Of a DNA stretch of 64,000 nt, positions 62,683 through 64,000 are shown in pieces. The DNA is taken from NCBI GenBank assembly GCA_038234815.1, contig JBBQSU010000001.1:23370-87369 (forward strand), given 5' to 3'. This DNA comes from JBBQSU01 sp038234815. Lineage in GTDB: Bacteria > Planctomycetota > Phycisphaerae > Tepidisphaerales > Tepidisphaeraceae. Both the position numbers and the translations under genes were made by a program. The notes under the pieces are model-generated. The model searched no databases, was not told the DNA's origin, and saw only the letters and a list, made by a program, of their open reading frames with translations. Within the stretch, counting starts at the first letter, position 1. Each line of letters starts with the position of its first letter.

Positions 62683-63200
62683 GGTGCGCGAATTGTTACA
62701 CAAAAGCGCACCAAGTTTAGACCACTTCCGAAAAAAATAAAATTTTTTATAAGCCTCGTATCGCAAGAGGGTTAAGTTCATTTTGCAGCACTCCAAGTTG
62801 CGCGAAAAGGCGCCAATTTGCGCAACTCCTGCCCTCAGTATAGAGAAGTATGACTATGACGAACAAACAATTGATTGTCTTGATGGCCTCGTTAGCCCCG
62901 GGCGCTTGCGCGGCGGGTTTATTGCTTAGTGTTGGGTCCGGGCCGGGGCAATCGCCCGGCGGAGCCGGATTTACAGATCTCCGTTTGGCCTTGTGCCTTT
63001 ACCCCACGAGGTTTACTTCTTTCATGGCATCGGACGATCACAAGAAACGGGACCCTCCCCGGCACCCGCCGCACCGGCAAAGCGCCTCCTCCGGATACCA
63101 CGGGGACCCCAAAGGGACCTCTTCGGGACCCCCATTGGACCCCCTTTTTGCAGAAGAATCGGCGCAAAATATGCCAAAACGCCCAGTTTTTTACGAAATC
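62683..63200 (+). repeat. Dispersed ~520-bp element, copy B
   Basis: This is the plus-strand counterpart of 42140-42663. It has the inverted repeat GGTGCGC/GCGCACC (extended here to 9 bp, 62681-62689 and 62706-62714), the AT-rich block 62720-62749, the 49-nt block 62787-62835 containing GCGAAAAGGCGCCAA, the ORF start at 62856, the GGGACC-rich block 63105-63152, and a 48-nt tail ending GAAATC at 63200. Sequences outside these limits do not match copy A. It sits between a gene remnant and a PfkB kinase. Confidence 0.85.
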
Positions 63201-63278
63201 CAGTCCGCGTCACCACAGTTGTCATCAAAAGCGTGTCCCGTGGATTGGGAGATTGGAGGGGGGCTTGACGGGTTATGA
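62856..63278 (+). CDS. Small hydrophobic-start ORF of copy B, 140 aa
   Basis: The product begins MTNKQLIVLMASLAPGA, a signal- or TM-like stretch. A Gly/Pro-rich part follows (residues 25-38), then a polar middle, and GDPKGTSSGPPLDPLF encoded by the GGGACC-rich block. The first 41 codons align gap-free with copy A. An AGAG site lies about 12 nt upstream; an ATG 6 nt earlier is possible. No family is recognised. Whether translation passes the GGGACC block is doubtful because copy A is out of frame there. Confidence 0.4.
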   Translation: MTNKQLIVLMASLAPGACAAGLLLSVGSGPGQSPGGAGFTDLRLALCLYPTRFTSFMASDDHKKRDPPRHPPHRQSASSGYHGDPKGTSSGPPLDPLFAEESAQNMPKRPVFYEIQSASPQLSSKACPVDWEIGGGLDGL

Positions 63279-63345
63279 GGGGTGGGTGGAACGACGCGGC
63301 GGTTTTGCTTACACTGCCGGCTCAAATTTTTGGAGAGATAAAATT

Positions 63346-64000
63346 ATGTCAGCGACTCGTGAACAGATTTGTGCATCGGCCAGTAAAAAGCTTTTGTCGG
63401 CGGCGGCGGGTTTGGCGCAGCAGAAGGCGACGGTGGGGCTTGACGGCTTCGTCGATGAGATCATCGGCGTGGTGGACAAGCGCCAGGACGCGGCCCATTA
63501 CACTTTGATGAAGACGATCGACGTGCTGGCCAAAAAGATCGGCGCGGCGGCGGGGCAGTCGAGCAATTATGAAATGCTGGTGAAGCAGACGAAGCTGGGC
63601 GGGAATGGTCCGATCATGGCCAATGCGTTGGCGTCGGCGGGCATGGGTATTTCGTATATCGGAAGTCTGGGCTATCCGACGATCCATCCGGTATTTAAGG
63701 AACTGACGGACCGGGCGGACGTACACAGCATTGCCGATGCCGGGCACACCGATGCGCTGGAATTTGAAGACGGCAAGCTGATGCTGGGGAAATACCAATC
63801 GCTGAATGACGTGAACTGGCAGAACCTCGTGGATCGGGTGGGATTGCCGGCGCTGACGAAGATGCTGGCCGAGAGCAAGCTGATCGCCATGACCAACTGG
63901 ACGATGCTGCCATTTATGAGCGACATCTGGGCGCATCTGCTGAGCGATGTTTTCCCTGCATTGCCCAAAGGCGAGCGAAAGTTTTTTGTCGATCTGGCTG
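63346..64000 (+). CDS. PfkB-family carbohydrate kinase, 5' part
   Basis: This gene runs off the right edge; 218 codons are visible. GGNGPIMANALASAG and YIGSLGYP match the N-terminal substrate-binding region of PfkB/ribokinase-type sugar kinases, and TVGLDGFVDEIIG precedes it as the first strand and Asp. The C-terminal ATP-binding signature lies outside the window. A GGAGAG site 8 nt before the ATG sets the start. The substrate is unknown. It lies 145 bp after copy B of the dispersed element. Confidence 0.8.
   Translation, partial: MSATREQICASASKKLLSAAAGLAQQKATVGLDGFVDEIIGVVDKRQDAAHYTLMKTIDVLAKKIGAAAGQSSNYEMLVKQTKLGGNGPIMANALASAGMGISYIGSLGYPTIHPVFKELTDRADVHSIADAGHTDALEFEDGKLMLGKYQSLNDVNWQNLVDRVGLPALTKMLAESKLIAMTNWTMLPFMSDIWAHLLSDVFPALPKGERKFFVDLA

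Overview
The window reads as about 64 kb of chromosome from a GC-rich Gram-negative bacterium, most likely a member of the Planctomycetota, perhaps Phycisphaerae-like. That placement is an inference. It rests on a PknB-type kinase with a planctomycete-style N-terminal domain, the MoxR/DUF58/BatA/VWA operon, two proteins with a squalene-cyclase-like fold (one fused to DUF4159), futalosine-pathway menaquinone synthesis (mqnE), and a Wzm/Wzt polysaccharide locus. Most genes sit in tight operons with ATGA or GTGA overlaps. I see no tRNA, rRNA, CRISPR array or transposase.

Layout. 0.2-2.2 kb: a small coiled-coil gene, then a STAS protein coupled to a GspE/PilB-like ATPase. 2.3-18.3 kb (all minus strand): a surface-polysaccharide operon reading Wzm, Wzt, a GT4, five tandem GT2 paralogues, a GtrB-like GT2, a GT39-like membrane protein, another GT2, a hexapeptide acyltransferase, a GT2-acyltransferase fusion, a Gfo/Idh/MocA oxidoreductase and an epimerase. 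18.5-25.8 kb: a Ser/Thr kinase, xseB-ispA, a PepSY-like protein, mqnE, ribH, a gamma-carbonic anhydrase and a PQQ-type beta-propeller. 26-39.7 kb: a nine-gene envelope operon (MoxR, DUF58, BatA-like, VWA, DUF4175-like, a giant coiled coil, a cyclase-fold protein, an NPCBM-like protein and a lipoprotein). 39.75-42.0 kb: a c-di-AMP (ydaO-type) riboswitch upstream of a KimA-like potassium transporter.

43.0-53.8 kb: a complete bidirectional NAD-linked [NiFe] hydrogenase locus, hypF-hypC-hypD-hypE-(small ORF)-hoxE-hoxF-hoxU-hoxY-hoxH-hoxW-hypA, with no hypB. 53.8-59.3 kb: a DUF4159 protein, a tRNA-dihydrouridine synthase, two small unknowns and an RdgC-like protein. 59.3-62.2 kb (minus): DUF420, SCO1, an ABC-2 permease and a secreted endonuclease/phosphatase-fold protein. 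The right edge cuts a PfkB-type sugar kinase that starts at 63346.

The most unusual item is a ~520-bp element present twice, at 42140-42663 (minus) and 62683-63200 (plus). Its ends are nearly identical, its internal spacings are the same in both copies, and it has an inverted repeat in the leader and a short, diverged hydrophobic ORF in the middle. I do not recognise it. The riboswitch-transporter pair is the clearest regulatory call in the window.
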